A stretch of DNA of 64,000 nucleotides, taken from Apis mellifera (Eukaryota > Arthropoda > Insecta > Hymenoptera > Apidae). The stretch spans positions 10,297,050 to 10,361,049 of the forward strand of contig NC_037647.1 of NCBI RefSeq assembly GCF_003254395.2. Direction: 5' to 3'. A program made the translations under genes and the position numbers. The stretch's first letter is position 1; each line of letters begins with the position of its first letter. The notes under the pieces are model-generated. The model ran no database searches. It was not told the DNA's origin and saw nothing but the letters and a program-made list of their open reading frames with translations. Positions 1-13,067 of this stretch are shown one piece after another.

Positions 1-44
1 TATTTAAAATATATATTATTATAAAAAGATTTTATTAAACACAG

Positions 45-207
45 ATTTTGCAAGGTTACTATTCCTCCTCCACATGTTCCACCGCCAAAGATATATGTTC
101 CTAAACGGCCTTGCTCCAGACCTGGTTGTTTTCACGCACCACCACCAAAATGTTGTCTATATATGTATTGGCGTCTTCCATGTAGAGCTGATTGTTTTGA
201 AGTTTAA
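45..207 (+). CDS. Terminal coding exon of an unidentified Pro/Cys-rich protein (partial gene)
   Basis: A plausible acceptor (AG at 43-44 after a T/A-rich tract) opens a frame that runs from the TTT codon at 46 to the TAA stop at 205-207. It encodes about 53 residues with PPP clusters and eight cysteines, for example VTIPPPHVPPPKIYVP and CCLYMYWRLPC. The base composition is clearly more GC-rich than the flanks, as for other exons here. I do not recognise the family. The rest of the gene lies left of the window. It is tail-to-tail with MCM8, with about 130 bp between the stops. A short cysteine-rich secreted or cuticle-type protein would fit, but that is a guess. Confidence 0.5.
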
Positions 208-340
208 AATCTTATATGTCATAATGTTAAATTTTTTTATTTTATATTATCAACAAATACAAAGTCTAAAGTCAACACAGATGTATATAATAAATTTTGT
301 TTCGTGATAAAATTGTCTTTTATATATTATACATATTAGA

Positions 341-3300
341 TTAAGAAGAAATAAATTTGAATTTATTACTACCCATTTTTAATAAGATTCCGTTTTCGTT
401 TAATTTCGCAAGAAATTCAGAAAAATCACCCATTATAAAATTTCTATCCATCGCAATCTCTTGTAATCTTTTCATAGAAAATATTTGACTTTTATTAGAA
501 TTGGTTTCTTTTCTTAATATTTCTATAAACTGTTTAATCTTGAAATAAAGATTATATATCAATATATATCGTATATATCTTTTATTAAACGTGGTAAATC
601 TATTATTTACTCACTTTTCCAGTAGTTACATTTTTTGTACCTAAAGATTGATAATTTATAAATTTATCATCAAATGTATGTTGTAAAATTTCTATTACAT
701 CCAAAGCATCTGCTTCTGTTGCCTCTGTCCGTAATTCCAATTTTGCTCTAGCCTATTTAACAACAACATTTCTTTTTAATTTAAAATCTATATAAAGATT
801 GAAACAAACAGTAATTAAAATAAACCTCTGTTAATCGTATCATAGCTTCTAATTGTCTGTTGCAGACAGATAAACCGTTAAATTTATTATTTTTATTTCG
901 TAATTTTAAATAATAATTCTGTAATATTATAGCTGCCTCTTTAGTCAATTTTGGTTTAACATATTGTCGTGCGTATGCGATATATTTTCTGAGAATTGAT
1001 TGCGGAATAATATTCGGATTTTCGTCCACAGAAAGTCTAAGTTTATCTCTAAAAATGTTTTTAAATAAATATTTAAATAAATTTTATGAATAATAAGTTA
1101 ATTAATATATTTTTAATTACCTTAATGAAAGTTTGGTTGTATCTGGTGCATTTATACATTGATATGTATTACTTTGTGTTTTATCAATTGTATTTATATC
1201 AGTATGGATGGACATAACGTGTTTGCATAATAAATCGTCTATATGCTATTATGAACAAAAAAATATAATATTAAATATAATATTAAAAGTATTTATACGT
1301 CATTATATATTAAATTATTTATACTTTATTTGGCTCATCCAATAATAAAAATATTAAATCAAAACGGGACAAGAGAGGTGCACTCATTTTTAAGTTTTGT
1401 ATTACTGTCTTATTTCGATTAAATCGGCCACCAATTGGATTAGCAGCTGCAAGAATGGATGTTCTCGTAGGAAGGGAACATATTATTCCTGATTTAGCAA
1501 TGCTTACGCTTTGCTGTTCCATAGCTTCCAATAAAACCTATAATTCAAATAATTTGTTACATTATCATGAAATAATAAATTATCAAAAATATGTTATTAA
1601 TTTTATAAAAATATAAAATTAAAAATTCTTTATCAATTTAATTATATAAATATTTTTTTTTTTAATAGCTTTACCGCATGTTGTTTACACATTTTATCAA
1701 ATTCATCGATACAACAACATCCTCTATCTGTTAAAACTAATGCCCCAGGTTCTAAATTAAAATTATTACTCTTATTTTCTTTCGCTAATGTTATTGTCAA
1801 ACCGGATGATGTACTTGAATTTCCGCATACATATACACCTTTAAAAATCATGTTATAAATTCTTTGACGATATATGTTAAATAAAAAATTTTTCATTTGT
1901 TATACCTTTTGCGGCAATTCGAGCACAAGCTTGTAACATTTGCGATTTTCCAAGGCCAGGATCACCAACGATTAATATATGAATATTTTCTCGTAATTCG
2001 GAATGTTCTACATTCCCACCAAATAAACTCAATATTAATCCAGCCTTGACAATTTCATGACCGTATATACTTGGACATAAAGAATGTACCAAAAGTGGAA
2101 AAATATTTGGTGTATTATATACTTCCTATTAAAATTGATAAAAACATAAGTATTTTTAAACAATATTATGAATTATTCAAATCAGTTATAAGATATATTA
2201 ATAATTTTGTATACCTTTATTGCTAAATAATCCTTTATTGACATTTCGTTATTCGTGAAATTTTTATTTTGAAGTCTTTGTTTATTGTTAATTATTGTAA
2301 TAGCTTCCATATATAAAGAAAATGACATTTTATTTCGAATCTTAGTATTATTAGTACCCTACATATGTGATATAATACCATATTATTTCAAAAATTTTAA
2401 TATACAAATTAAAATATAAAATATATGTATTTTTTTAATAAAAATAAATATAAATTTAATTAATAATTATCATTTAGTAATATGAAAAAAACATTTAAAA
2501 ATAAAAATATAAATTATATATAATTATATATAATATATTAAAAATAAAAATATAAATAGAAATAAAAATTTAATTGTTGAAGTTATTCTTCTTAAAAAAT
2601 TTCAAAATTATCGATACTTATAAGCAAGCAAGTATATTGATGTATATTTTGAATAATAAGATGTTATATCGATATAATAAGATGACTATATCGATAAAAA
2701 TAATATATACAAAAATTAAATTTATTTAAATTTAAAAAAGTTAGATGATGATTTCTTATAGAATCCATATACCTGTTGATTGCTTATAAAAATGTTAATT
2801 TTTTGAATTAATAAATGTCATGACCTTCCTTCCATACGCTCTTGGAACATCTTTCTTTAGTGAAGGTGAGGCTTCTATCTGAAGTGACGTAAAATATTCG
2901 GAATTTTTTGGAAAGGTCACAGATGAGATTATGGACGAGATCACAAGATTTTTCAATTGTAAAAATCAGAAATTTTGATAAATCATATACTAATCGTTTC
3001 TAAATTATCTTTCAGATATATCAATTTTATAATGTTTTAGATTGTTAAAAAAATTAAAATAAAAATTCTAAAGATGCTGATAATTAATGTGTCTAATATT
3101 ATTCTAGTAAATTTTTATTCAAAAATGGTCTTCGCAATTGCGTTATAAATATAATGTTTTTTTTTGTGTTCTTTTCTTCTTCTTTTGTGTATTTTAAAAT
3201 TAATTGCTTAAAAAAGAAAGAAATTGCAAAATAATATGCGTAATTTCAAGATTTATTAAATGAAATGAAAAAATTCTCTTGAAATTTTTATTAAAAATAT

Positions 3301-6300
3301 TTTACTCTATTAATAAAAATGAAAATATAAAATCTATATATTTTTTTCGACTTATTTACATATATTGAAATTAATTACTATTAATTTATTATTTATCAAT
3401 ATATAAATACAGATGAAAAATTAAACTTATTTAATCGATTAATTCTCATAAATTCGAATAATATATGTGAACAAACATTCGTTTGTTTGATATTCATGCG
3501 TATATTTTCAATATCTAATAAGATTAATTTGTTTTTGAAGAATGATTCATGCATTCAGAAGAATTTTCCATTATAAATCTGATGATTACAAATATTTACT
3601 GTATATATTTACTGTTTATACATATAAATAAAAAATATATTTAAAATATATGAAATATTTTTAAATGAATTAAATACAATCGTTTTCATTTTTCTCGAAA
3701 TCTTACGATTCTACACTGTGGAAAAAACACAGTTTTTGACACAAATTTCAAATTAATTCAATATCAATTTTATTTATAAAAGAAATAGAATAAAAAAAAT
3801 GGAATCACAACTAAAGAAATTTTTTCTGATATAACTTTAAGAATAAATAAAGTAATTATTTCACTTTATTTTACAATTATACATTAATATTTTATTTTTA
3901 TAATTTATTACATATATTTTATTTTATATTATATAATAATTTACTATATTTACCTTTATAATTCCTGTTAAAGTAATATCATCTCCAGGCATACAAGTGT
4001 TAACTAAATCATCCATTAATTCAATATCAACCATTCTAGGCATATTACCTTTACTATTCTAATGGAAAAAAAATCATATGATATATCATATAGTATGTGT
4101 AATATATATAAAATATATTATTAAAGATGTTCGATTTATTTTTATTTATAATTTATAATATTTATAATTTTTTAATTTATTATAAAGATAAAAACCTGAT
4201 CATTATTCGAAATTTCTTGTATTTTAATTGTTTGAAATGGAATGCTTTTTATCAATGGTGAATCTAATATCACACGAAATTTAGATACGCCACATAGATT
4301 ACATTTTTTCGGAATTGTGAAAACTCCTAATGGCTGTTTCATTATTTTTTGCAAATTACATTTACGACAAGCAAATGCTATCCATTGTGCAAGATGCTTC
4401 ACATGACCTACTCTAATTACACAACCTCTAACAGATACTAATCTTCCTGTCAATTAATTACATAAAAACAAATAAAATTAATTATATAAAAACAAAAATT
4501 ATTTTTTATAAATATTATATACATACCGTAAGAATTTGCTTTCAAATTTTGCAAACTTATAATTGGTTCATAATTCAATATTTTTATTCTAACATTGGAT
4601 AATATATTTATAATATTTACAGAACTCAAATTTTCTCGTGGGATTGTATTTAAAATTTGCTAAAAATATTAAAATTTAATATTTCGTAAATAAAATATAT
4701 AAAAAAGTTATAAAAGTTAATATACCTGATGTATAGTGAGTTTAAAACAATTTAAGGTATGTAATGGATTTTCATATATATCTTTCTTGAAGTCAGACCA
4801 TTCGTTCAAAAAATTTTGATCATTGTATAATTCACACATATCGATAATAAATACTGTTCCATTTTCTAAATTTTCTAATGAAAGTAATGTTAACAATCGT
4901 TGATATCTATTTATAAAACTTTCTACTGTTTGAATTTTTTTAATAGTATCCGAATCATCCTTATATTCTAAATAATGAATTATTTTTTCAAAATTATTTT
5001 TTTAACTAATTATTATGTGCATATTATATATCAATTTTATTTAATAGTAATTATTTAATAACAGAAATTACCTTCATCATAAAAAAATAATTTCCATCCA
5101 TAATAAGGAATATTGAAATTTACATAATTATTATGAATATTAATTAAATTATTTGTTTCAATAGGATCTAAAGATTTATATATTTTTTCAGTGTTTTCAT
5201 TATTTTTATAATCTGCAAATTATTTATTTTACATGTTAAAATAAAAATGTTGATAAATAAAAATTTGATTTGATCCATCAATTTATAAAATTAATTATAG
5301 AATATAATAATATAATAAATTTTTATTATATAATATTTAAAATATAAAAATTGAATAAATAAAAATATCAATATATAATTGTAATTTTATTATATAAATT
5401 TAATATAAATTATCATATGTAAACATCATAAAAATCTATTTATTAATACATGAATTCATTAATACATATATACATTGTACATACACATTGACATACACAC
5501 TATATATATATATATATATATATACATACACATATGATTTCTTAATTTTTATTAATTTCTTCAATTATGTACATTTTCTAGATTATGCAATTTGAATATT
5601 ATATATTAATAAAATTTTTATAAATTTTTATGAAAATATAAAAAGAATAAAATCAGATATAAGATCAGTTCTTTATAAGAATTTCAATTTTCTCTATTTT
5701 TTTAAAATTAAAAAAAAAATATATCGATATTACTTTAAATTAAAATATTGTATAAAGATATTATTGGTATAAAATTAATGTTAATTTTAACTATAATTAT
5801 TATATATTTTAAATAATTTTTTTAAAAATTAAAATTTATGAGAAAAAAAGAAATAATAAATTAATAATAAATTTAAAAAAATATATATATATATAAAAAA
5901 ATAAATAATTTATCAAAACGATGCACTTTTGCAATATTCATAATTTTAGAATCTATATGAATTAAAGATTAGAATTTAAGAAAATAAATAATATAATAAT
6001 TTAAAAAATTTAAAAAAAAATTGAGTATTATAAGAGTAATTTGCGTACAATAAGAATATTTTTATATTACAAAGATAATTTTATAAATAATATAAAAAAA
6101 TAATTTTTCGAAAAAATAAATTTTCGAAATCAAAAAGAAGTTCATATACTTAATTTAAAGTGATTTTAAATTATAAATTAATAAATTTACTTTAAAATTT
6201 TTTATTAAGTATAAAAAAACTTATATTAAAAAGAAAAAATGATTTTTATCTCTTCTTTCTATATAATAGTTCTATGTAATAAAAAATTTAATAAAACTAT

Positions 6301-6504
6301 ATAAAACTGTACAATTGAAAATACTTTTTTTACTTTTCCCAATACTTCAAATTTTATATTTTAAATATCGATAAAGAAACATAATTTATATAAAAAAAAA
6401 AGATTTATCAAAATAAATAATATCTTACTGTTAGATTTTGTTGATTTCTTTTTATCGAGATACCATTTGTTTTTATAAAAATTTTTTGATTTTTTATTAT
6501 CCAT
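341..6504 (-). CDS. Mcm8: DNA helicase MCM8 (14 exons, complete)
   Basis: MCM8 is a MCM-family AAA+ helicase that works with MCM9 in homologous recombination and interstrand crosslink repair in the nucleus. Coding exons, in transcript order: 6504-6429, 5212-5072, 4967-4726, 4659-4527, 4446-4196, 4058-3954, 2358-2215, 2125-1906, 1838-1675, 1537-1325, 1245-1121, 1048-826, 752-615, 538-341. Their sum is 2373 nt, giving 790 residues (human protein about 840), and every junction is in phase. Visible motifs: C4 zinc finger at about C224, C227, C246 and C249; Walker A GDPGLGKS at 418-425; Walker B CIDEF around 480-484; arginine finger SRFD at 549-552. The segment VYVCGNSSTSSGLTITLAKE is typical of MCM8. 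GWKLFFYDE near residue 70 matches the MCM8 N-terminal GWKLYF signature. The N-terminus is short and Lys-rich. The first and seventh introns are long (1.2 and 1.6 kb). I am confident of the family; single junctions are hand-inferred. Confidence 0.93.
2359..3953 (-). other. Long MCM8 intron between exons 6 and 7
   Basis: This 1.6 kb intron is AT-rich with no exon that keeps phase. A patch at about 2815-2945 is distinctly more GC-rich and open in two minus-strand frames; it is treated under findings. Confidence 0.7.
5213..6428 (-). other. First intron of MCM8
   Basis: A 1.2 kb, very AT-rich intron. It contains a (TA)n microsatellite at about 5501-5524. I see no coding sequence or structured element in it. 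Confidence 0.7.
5501..5524. repeat. (TA)n microsatellite
   Basis: Twelve uninterrupted TA units, flanked by looser ACATACA/TACATACACA sequence. Confidence 0.9.
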
Positions 6505-7548
6505 AATTATAAATATAGCAAATATATTCGTAAAAAACTATTCATTACAAAATACCTAGATATTTTTTCAATTTTTATTAATGTCATTAATTGATAACTT
6601 AATATTAACACAATATATGATTTATTTCACTTTCAAAATTTATTATTATATAATATATAAATAGGAAACGATTAATATTATTTTTACTATTTTCATTAAT
6701 TGTTTACAAAACACTTCATAAAATAATTTCAATAGAAGGTTAGGTTAAACAAATATCTTTCTAGAAATATTTCTCACTAAAATTTAGATACTTATTACTT
6801 AGTTACTTATTTATTTCATTCGATAAGTCGAATCCACAAATATAAATAAAATCACAGATCAAAATCTAGGGAAATTAAAGCGATTTATAAATTGTTATTC
6901 AACCTGATTTTTCTAGAATTAGTCACGTGATTTTATTTACATCCAATTCTATCGTTCAATACTTCAATGAGATATATTTAATAACAAAACAATTGTTTTT
7001 GTTGTAGTTACAAATACTCCTTTAATCTTATTATAATTTAAATATTTCTATAAAGAATCTTGTAATCAATTAGTAAAATAAAAATATATGACGGTAATAA
7101 ATATTGTGTTCAGTTATTTATATATCATATATTAGTAAATTTTAAAAATGAAGCACATATTAAAGAACTTTTTATAAAAATTAATAAGAAAATATTTCGA
7201 TATTTATTCTTTTATTAAATTAATATTTATTCTTTTATGAAATCCAAAAATTTTAATAAATATTTCTTTACTTATGATATATGTGAATATATAAAACTTA
7301 TATATTATTATATATAATATATTATATATACTTATATACTTATATATTATATATTATTCATTGCATAAAAGCAAAATATAAAAAAAGAAATTTTTCCTTG
7401 TCAAATGATTAATATTAATAATATAATATAATGTTAATATAATAATAAAATATTATGTATTAAAAAACAAAAAAATAAAAATTGCTTATATCTAAAAAAT
7501 TATTATTTCAGCATTATAATTTGATTTTAATTTATAAATATCTTAAAT
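6505..7548. promoter_or_regulatory. Divergent promoter region between MCM8 and CDK20
   Basis: The 1,044 bp between two start codons on opposite strands must hold both promoters. The visible landmarks are a palindromic E-box TCACGTGA at 6923-6930, followed by ATTTTATTTACAT, and a GGTTAGGTTA stretch near 6737. No clear TATA box or initiator could be assigned to either gene. The 7280-7460 part is almost pure A/T. Confidence 0.5.
6923..6930. promoter_or_regulatory. Palindromic E-box TCACGTGA
   Basis: The perfect 8-bp palindrome around CACGTG is the bHLH (USF/Myc/MITF class) recognition type. The same 8-mer occurs once more in this window, in the RpLP1/MBD-R2 divergent promoter (28560-28567). Confidence 0.45.
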
Positions 7549-8944
7549 ATGGATAGATATATAATCACAGGAAAAATTGGAAAAGGAGCACAAGGTATTG
7601 TTTTAAAAGCACATGATTTGGAAACAGAAAAAAATGTTGCATTAAAAAAATTATTTTTAAAAAATATTGACAATGGTATATCTACATCTATTATTAGAGA
7701 AATAAAAATTTTGCAACAATTAAAACATCTCAATGTATGTTTATTTTAATTATTACGTATTATTAATAAATTCTATTGTATAATGTACTCATTAATTTAT
7801 TAATATTTTTTTAAGGAAAAAATTTTTTTATTAATATAGAAATAAGAAAATTTAAAAAAAAATTTATTTATTACAGATTATAGAGTTATTAGATGCTTTT
7901 CCTGCTGGTTTAGATTTTATAATGGTCTTTGAATATATGCCAACAGGATTATGGGAAATAATAAAAGATAATGATATATTATTAACTCCAGTTCAAATAA
8001 AAATTTATATAAAAATGATTTTAGAGGGCATTGCATATATACATGAAAAAAATATAATACATAGAGTAAATAATAAATATTATTATATAAATTAAAATAA
8101 TTAGAATTTTCTTTTTTATATTTAATATTTAAAATCCTATTAAATTATAATAAAAATATTAAAATATTTTTAGGATCTAAAACCTGCTAATTTATTAATA
8201 AATGAGAAAGGTATTCTAAAAATTGCTGATTTTGGCTTAGGAAGATTGTTGTGGAAAAATGTAACAAAGCCATATTCACATCAAATTGCCACTAGGTGGT
8301 ACAGAGCACCTGAATTATTATATGGTGCACGATATTATACATCAGCTATTGATATGTGGTCTATTGGTTGCATTTTTGGTGAATTACTTAATAAATCTCC
8401 ATTATTTCCTGTAAGATGTAAAATATTTATATATTCTATTTTTTTCTATTATATTTTAACATTTTTAATATTAAATTAATTAGTAGTAAACTTACAGGGT
8501 GAAACAGATATTGAGCAGTTAGCAATTGTTTTAAAATATTTAGGTTCACCTACATCAGAAACCTGGCCAGATTTAAGTATATTACCTGATTATAACAAGA
8601 TTACATTTCCATATCATAAAGGAATAACTTGGGAAAAAATTATTGAGGATTCTGAACCAGAAGCTATTGATTTAATTAGTAAAATACTTATTTATAATTC
8701 ATCAAAACGCTTGTCAGCTAGTGAAGTATGTTATATTAAAATAACAATTAAAGTATATAATAATAATTAAAAATTTTTTTTATTTCAGGCACTACAACAT
8801 ATATACTTTCATGTCAAACCTTATACTTCTTCAAAATATTTGATAAAACCACAAACTAATCATCGTTATCAAATAAGACAAAAAGAAATTAATACAAACA
8901 TCCAACCTACTATACTATTTAAAAATCTATTAAGCATCACATAA
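7549..8944 (+). CDS. Cdk20: Cyclin-dependent kinase 20 (cell cycle-related kinase), complete
   Basis: Exons 7549-7734, 7877-8065, 8174-8410, 8498-8725 and 8789-8944 join in phase 0 throughout and give 331 residues, close to human CDK20 (346). This Ser/Thr kinase activates CDK2/ICK-type kinases and regulates cilium length and the cell cycle in animals. Seen in the translation: Gly-rich loop IGKGAQGIV at 10-18, catalytic Lys33 in VALKK, HRDLKPANLL with Asp126, DFG at 144-146, and the activation segment HQIATRWYRAPELLYGAR. YGAR and the following SPLFPGETDIEQL closely resemble CDK20 (SPLFPGKNDIEQL) and separate it from CDK7 or CDK1. The C-terminal tail is short and Lys/Asn-rich. It is tail-to-tail with mRpL37, with 282 bp between stops. 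Confidence 0.92.
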
Positions 8945-9226
8945 TAAATATTTAATTTAATAAAAAATATATAGAAATATATATAATATATATATATATA
9001 TATAGAATATATAATATATATAGAAATATATTTAAATAAAAACCTAAAAAAAAAAGCTAAGTTTCACTATATTTTATATGTACAATATAACAATGATGTA
9101 TTTACAAATAAATTTACAAATTTTTACAACTTTTAAATTAACATATAACAATATAAATATTTTTAACTAACAAATTAATATAAAAATATAAACAAAAAAA
9201 TTTTTTATTATGAATAATTATTTATT

Positions 9227-11303
9227 TTATTTATTTTTATAAAATGCAAGAAATCTTTTAAAAACATCACTGTTATAATTTTTAAGACAAGGCTGTCCTT
9301 TTTCATATTGAGCTTCTTCATATAATTTTATTGATGGTTCTGACCACCAAAAATTTTTTATTCCTTCTTTACCATCAATATCTAAGGTATTAAGTTGATA
9401 TACAGAAAAATGAAAGTTTTGTCCATCTGACTGAACACATTGCACAACAATAGGTTCAGGTAATTTTTTCACATTTAATCCAAATCTTTGTTGTGCACAA
9501 GTTGCTGCTACTGTAAATGATTTTATCATAGAACGTGCATGAATTTGATCTTCCGTGACTGGCATTTCAGTTAAATTTCTAACTTCTTCTGGATTATTAT
9601 TTATAAAAATAGTATGAACATTCATAAATGGTGATTCCATAATAATTGCTATAATATTAATATATATTTTTAAATTTTCTAATTATAATGTAGAAATATT
9701 ATATCAAATTTTTACTTACGATATAGATTTTCATTATCAAAAATATCTAATTTAGATAAACCAATAGTATAATGTAATGGATAAATATCAGGTAAATCAA
9801 ATTCATTATTCATATTCATATCTTTTATTGGTGTTAAAGGTATTAAAGATGTCATCATTATATCCATTTTTAAAGAAAATTTTATGAAATAATTTTCTTT
9901 TTCTAAAAGATAAGTTATCAATAAATGATTATTATATTATTAGAATATTATATTAGAAGTAATATATTATATTAGAGATAAAATATATAAATATATTAGA
10001 AATAATAATATAGAAAATAATATAGAAAATAATATATATATCAAAATATGCAAAATTTTTCTGAATTTTTATTAAAGTTTTAACTACTAATTGAAAATTA
10101 TAACAACAATATATAAATATGAATATCTCAACATATAAAAATATAATATTTCTTAATCCTACCAAATTAATGTTATTTATTTTTTCAATAATTCACATAC
10201 CTAAACACGTAGATAAAAGTCCATTATGCACTATTGATTTGTTTTGTGCATCATTTAATCCACTTAATGATTCACAAAGTTGTAAAAACTTTTTTGATAA
10301 ATTATGCCTACAACACATGCCTATACACATTACTTTAAAATTAAAGTTAAAAAAATATAAATTTAATTTTATATATAGAAACTTATTATTATTATTATAT
10401 TGATTTATATTATTAATATAATATATATATATTTATAACCATAATTTATTATATATATAATAAAAATTAATTGATATTTACATTTTTCTTGTAGTAGTTA
10501 TACCATATACTCTTGGAAATACCCAAGCAGGTCGATCAGGATCCTTTAATCGTGGTAATTTTATTTGTTCTGCATCATATATTACAGATGTATAAACAAA
10601 TCTGAATAAAATGATTTTTAAAATGAATTAATATTTATATATATCAATTATATTAGTTTTAATAAAATTATAAAGCAATATTATATGTTTAATATAATCT
10701 TTATATAATACCTTTTCAATAAATTATTTATATTATCTGGAATTTCAGTAATTAAATTTTGTATTTTTTTTGGCAATTCATCATCAATTTTTAATGTTTT
10801 TGTTAATAAACATGCTTGTGGTACTCCTTCTTGTAAAACATTATGATCTTCAAATATCAAATATTTTTTATCTTCAAATTTAAGATTTATATTATTGAAT
10901 TTAATTGAATTTTCAATTCTAATATAAAAAAAATAAATAACATTATTTATAATTAACATTATTTATAAAATTTTATTAATTTCATTATTAAAAATTGAAA
11001 AAATATTTATGAATTTCAAATAAGATTATTAAATTTATTTTTTTTTATTATAAGAATTAATAAATAAATATTAGAACTATTAATATTAAAGCTATAATAT
11101 AAAATAAGAAAAGAATATTACATTTTGTGTTTATGTTTATTTTGTTTTAATATAAATTTTGTAGCATCTTCAATTGGAAAATTCATAGATCTTAAAATAT
11201 TTTCTGCTTTAGTCATTAATATAGTTCTCTCTCGTTGATGTTGCCATAAATATCTCACTGCTTTACCTATATGATGTTTATATAAAAATTGTGTGAATTT
11301 CAT
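9227..11303 (-). CDS. mRpL37: Mitochondrial large-subunit ribosomal protein mL37, complete
   Basis: This is a component of the mitochondrial 39S ribosomal subunit. Exons in transcript order: 11303-11122, 10918-10712, 10601-10482, 10307-10201, 9902-9720, 9648-9227; total 1221 nt, 406 residues (human 423). The last exon carries the strongest match: EPIVVQCVQSDGQNFHF and VYQLNTLDIDGKEGIKN align with the human QPVVVQSVGTDGRVFHF and VFQLNTTDLDCNEGVKN, and the C-terminus FKRFLAFYKNK matches FRKFLALYLHG. EGVPQACLLTKT and PAWVFPRVYGI lie further upstream. The acceptor at 10308 (GTTGTAG) is the only one keeping exon 4 open. The N-terminus (MKFTQFLYKHHIGKAVRYLW) is basic and amphipathic, as expected for mitochondrial import. 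Start chosen as the only ATG in frame. Confidence 0.9.
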
Positions 11304-11793
11304 TATAATTTACCTAAAAAAAGAATTTAATTAAATAACAATTAAAATTCTACTCTTTAAAAATATTTTACATTATTTTTTTATATCATTTATATATCTT
11401 ATTAATATTAGGTTAAGTAACACTTATTTTTCTAAGATAAAAAATATGTATTATATTATAATTATTCGGTATCACTTTCAATAGAATTTCAAAATCTTTT
11501 CAATTAAAAAATATTAATTTTAAATTTATATTAATTTTATTTTAATTATTTTTATATATGATAATATTTACTTCGATAAATCTTGATTACAGTTAATATG
11601 ATATATTATACAATATTCTACACAAATTACGTATGGAAATTATAATTCTAATAAGAATTAGTATTAATAAAATATGTATGTATTATATATATATATGTAT
11701 TATTAGAAATATCAGATTATCAAATAAATAATTTAGGAAAAGATCAATTTTTTAAAAAAAAGTTATTACTGCGATACTATAAGACTCTTAATA

Positions 11794-11816
11794 CTAGCAA
11801 AAGCGATGTTGCCAAG
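11794..11816 (+). repeat. Dispersed 23-bp element, copy A
   Basis: CTAGCAAAAGCGATGTTGCC followed by AAG. It differs from copy B (24416-24438) at one base, and the similarity extends about 10 bp beyond with small gaps (TTAACTATCA against CTTAATATCA). It lies between divergent genes, as does copy B. Confidence 0.75.
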
Positions 11817-12395
11817 TTAACTATCATAGTTTATATTTAAATAAATCATGATAAAAAAAAAATTAATATTTTAATATTGCAGAATATAAAATACAAACAG
11901 ATATCTTAATATTTCTTTTTATATATATCATGTATTTTTTTTATTAGTTTTCAATAGTTTAATGATAAATATTATTATAAAATTAATATTATTGAAATCT
12001 GTTATTAAATAATTAATTAATTTAAATAATTTAATATTACAAGCAATTTTGTTATATTAAGATAAATATCTATTTTATTTTTATTTCAATAAAAATTTTA
12101 ATAACATAACAAAATTAATATATTATGTAGTAATAATGTTTTTAATCATAATGTATATAAGAATACATAATTTTAATTACATTATATTTTTTATATTATA
12201 TTATATTTGTAAATTATTAAATATTTTAATTTAGCAATATATAAATATTTTAGTTTTTTAAAAAATTATATTATTAATAAATTTATATTTTATATTTATA
12301 TCTAGGGAAGTAAAAATAGAGTCTTAATATAGTTAGCATTTTCTGTGAGATAAATACATAACATATGCGCGCGCATATCCTATGCTTTTATAGTG

Positions 12396-12413
12396 ATTTG
12401 CATATTATAAAAG
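12396..12413 (+). promoter_or_regulatory. Candidate Su(dx) core promoter: octamer ATTTGCAT and TATAAAAG
   Basis: ATTTGCAT (POU octamer, reverse form) at 12396-12403 is followed after two bases by TATAAAAG at 12406-12413. A start site would fall near 12435-12445, where less AT-rich transcribed-looking sequence begins. The orientation fits Su(dx). Confidence 0.4.
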
Positions 12414-13067
12414 GTTCCTACCTTTGATGTGTGAAAAGATGGTGACCTACTGATAACGAAGTTCTGTGATAAAAATTGTGAATGTTGAAGAACTTTTATC
12501 ATATAAACATTAATAGCCTTAAAAATAGGCAATGTGTTGGATACATTTTCAAGAATTCATAATAAATACATCTGTATGTATTATGTAATTATTTGAATAT
12601 TTTAATTCCATCATTTAGAAAGAATACCAATAGTAATAGTGTTTTTAGTACATGAAAGACATCAACTTTTTTAAACCGTATTGCTTTATACAGTATTGTA
12701 ATGTATGTATTTATCATTAATTATATAAGTTTACTTTTTTATGTTTTGCTTTATTATTATACAAAATATTATAATGTTTGAAATAATTTTTTATTTCGCT
12801 TATTTATACAATATAATATAGTTTAATTATTAATCTAACTTAAATACTTCTTTTGTTTTACCATAGTGATAATTGTTTTTCAGAATATTTTTTAATTATT
12901 TTATATAATTTTATAATTTTTATTTATAGATGCATAATAAAAGTATTTTTGTTTAATTCAATTCATTAAGCTTATTTAAAACTTCATTCCAGGTGAAATT
13001 TATATATAAATAGTAAAAAAATTATGAATTTTCAAAAAATATATTAAATTTTACTAAATTATATACA

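Larger units (their letters stand above)
11304..13067. promoter_or_regulatory. Divergent intergenic region, mRpL37 / Su(dx), with Su(dx) 5' UTR
   Basis: The 1.76 kb between start codons. It includes a 23-bp element also found at 24416-24438 (here 11794-11816), a 16-bp palindrome at 12363-12378 and an octamer plus TATA box at 12396-12413. About 12310-12680 is less AT-rich and probably holds the Su(dx) transcription start and a 5' UTR exon. An acceptor-like CATTCCAG near 12985-12992 suggests an intron in the 5' UTR. I could not place the matching donor. Confidence 0.5.

Noticed and set aside
6735..6746. GGTTAGGTTA, resembling the insect telomere repeat TTAGG
   Set aside because: Only about two units; short words of this type are common in insect intergenic DNA.
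10310..10340. Longer version of mRpL37 exon 4 using an acceptor farther upstream
   Set aside because: With the preceding phase it reads into a stop codon. The acceptor at 10308 keeps the frame and matches the family alignment.
10119..10403. Plus-strand open frame of 94 codons
   Set aside because: It is antisense to an mRpL37 exon that has good phase and similarity.
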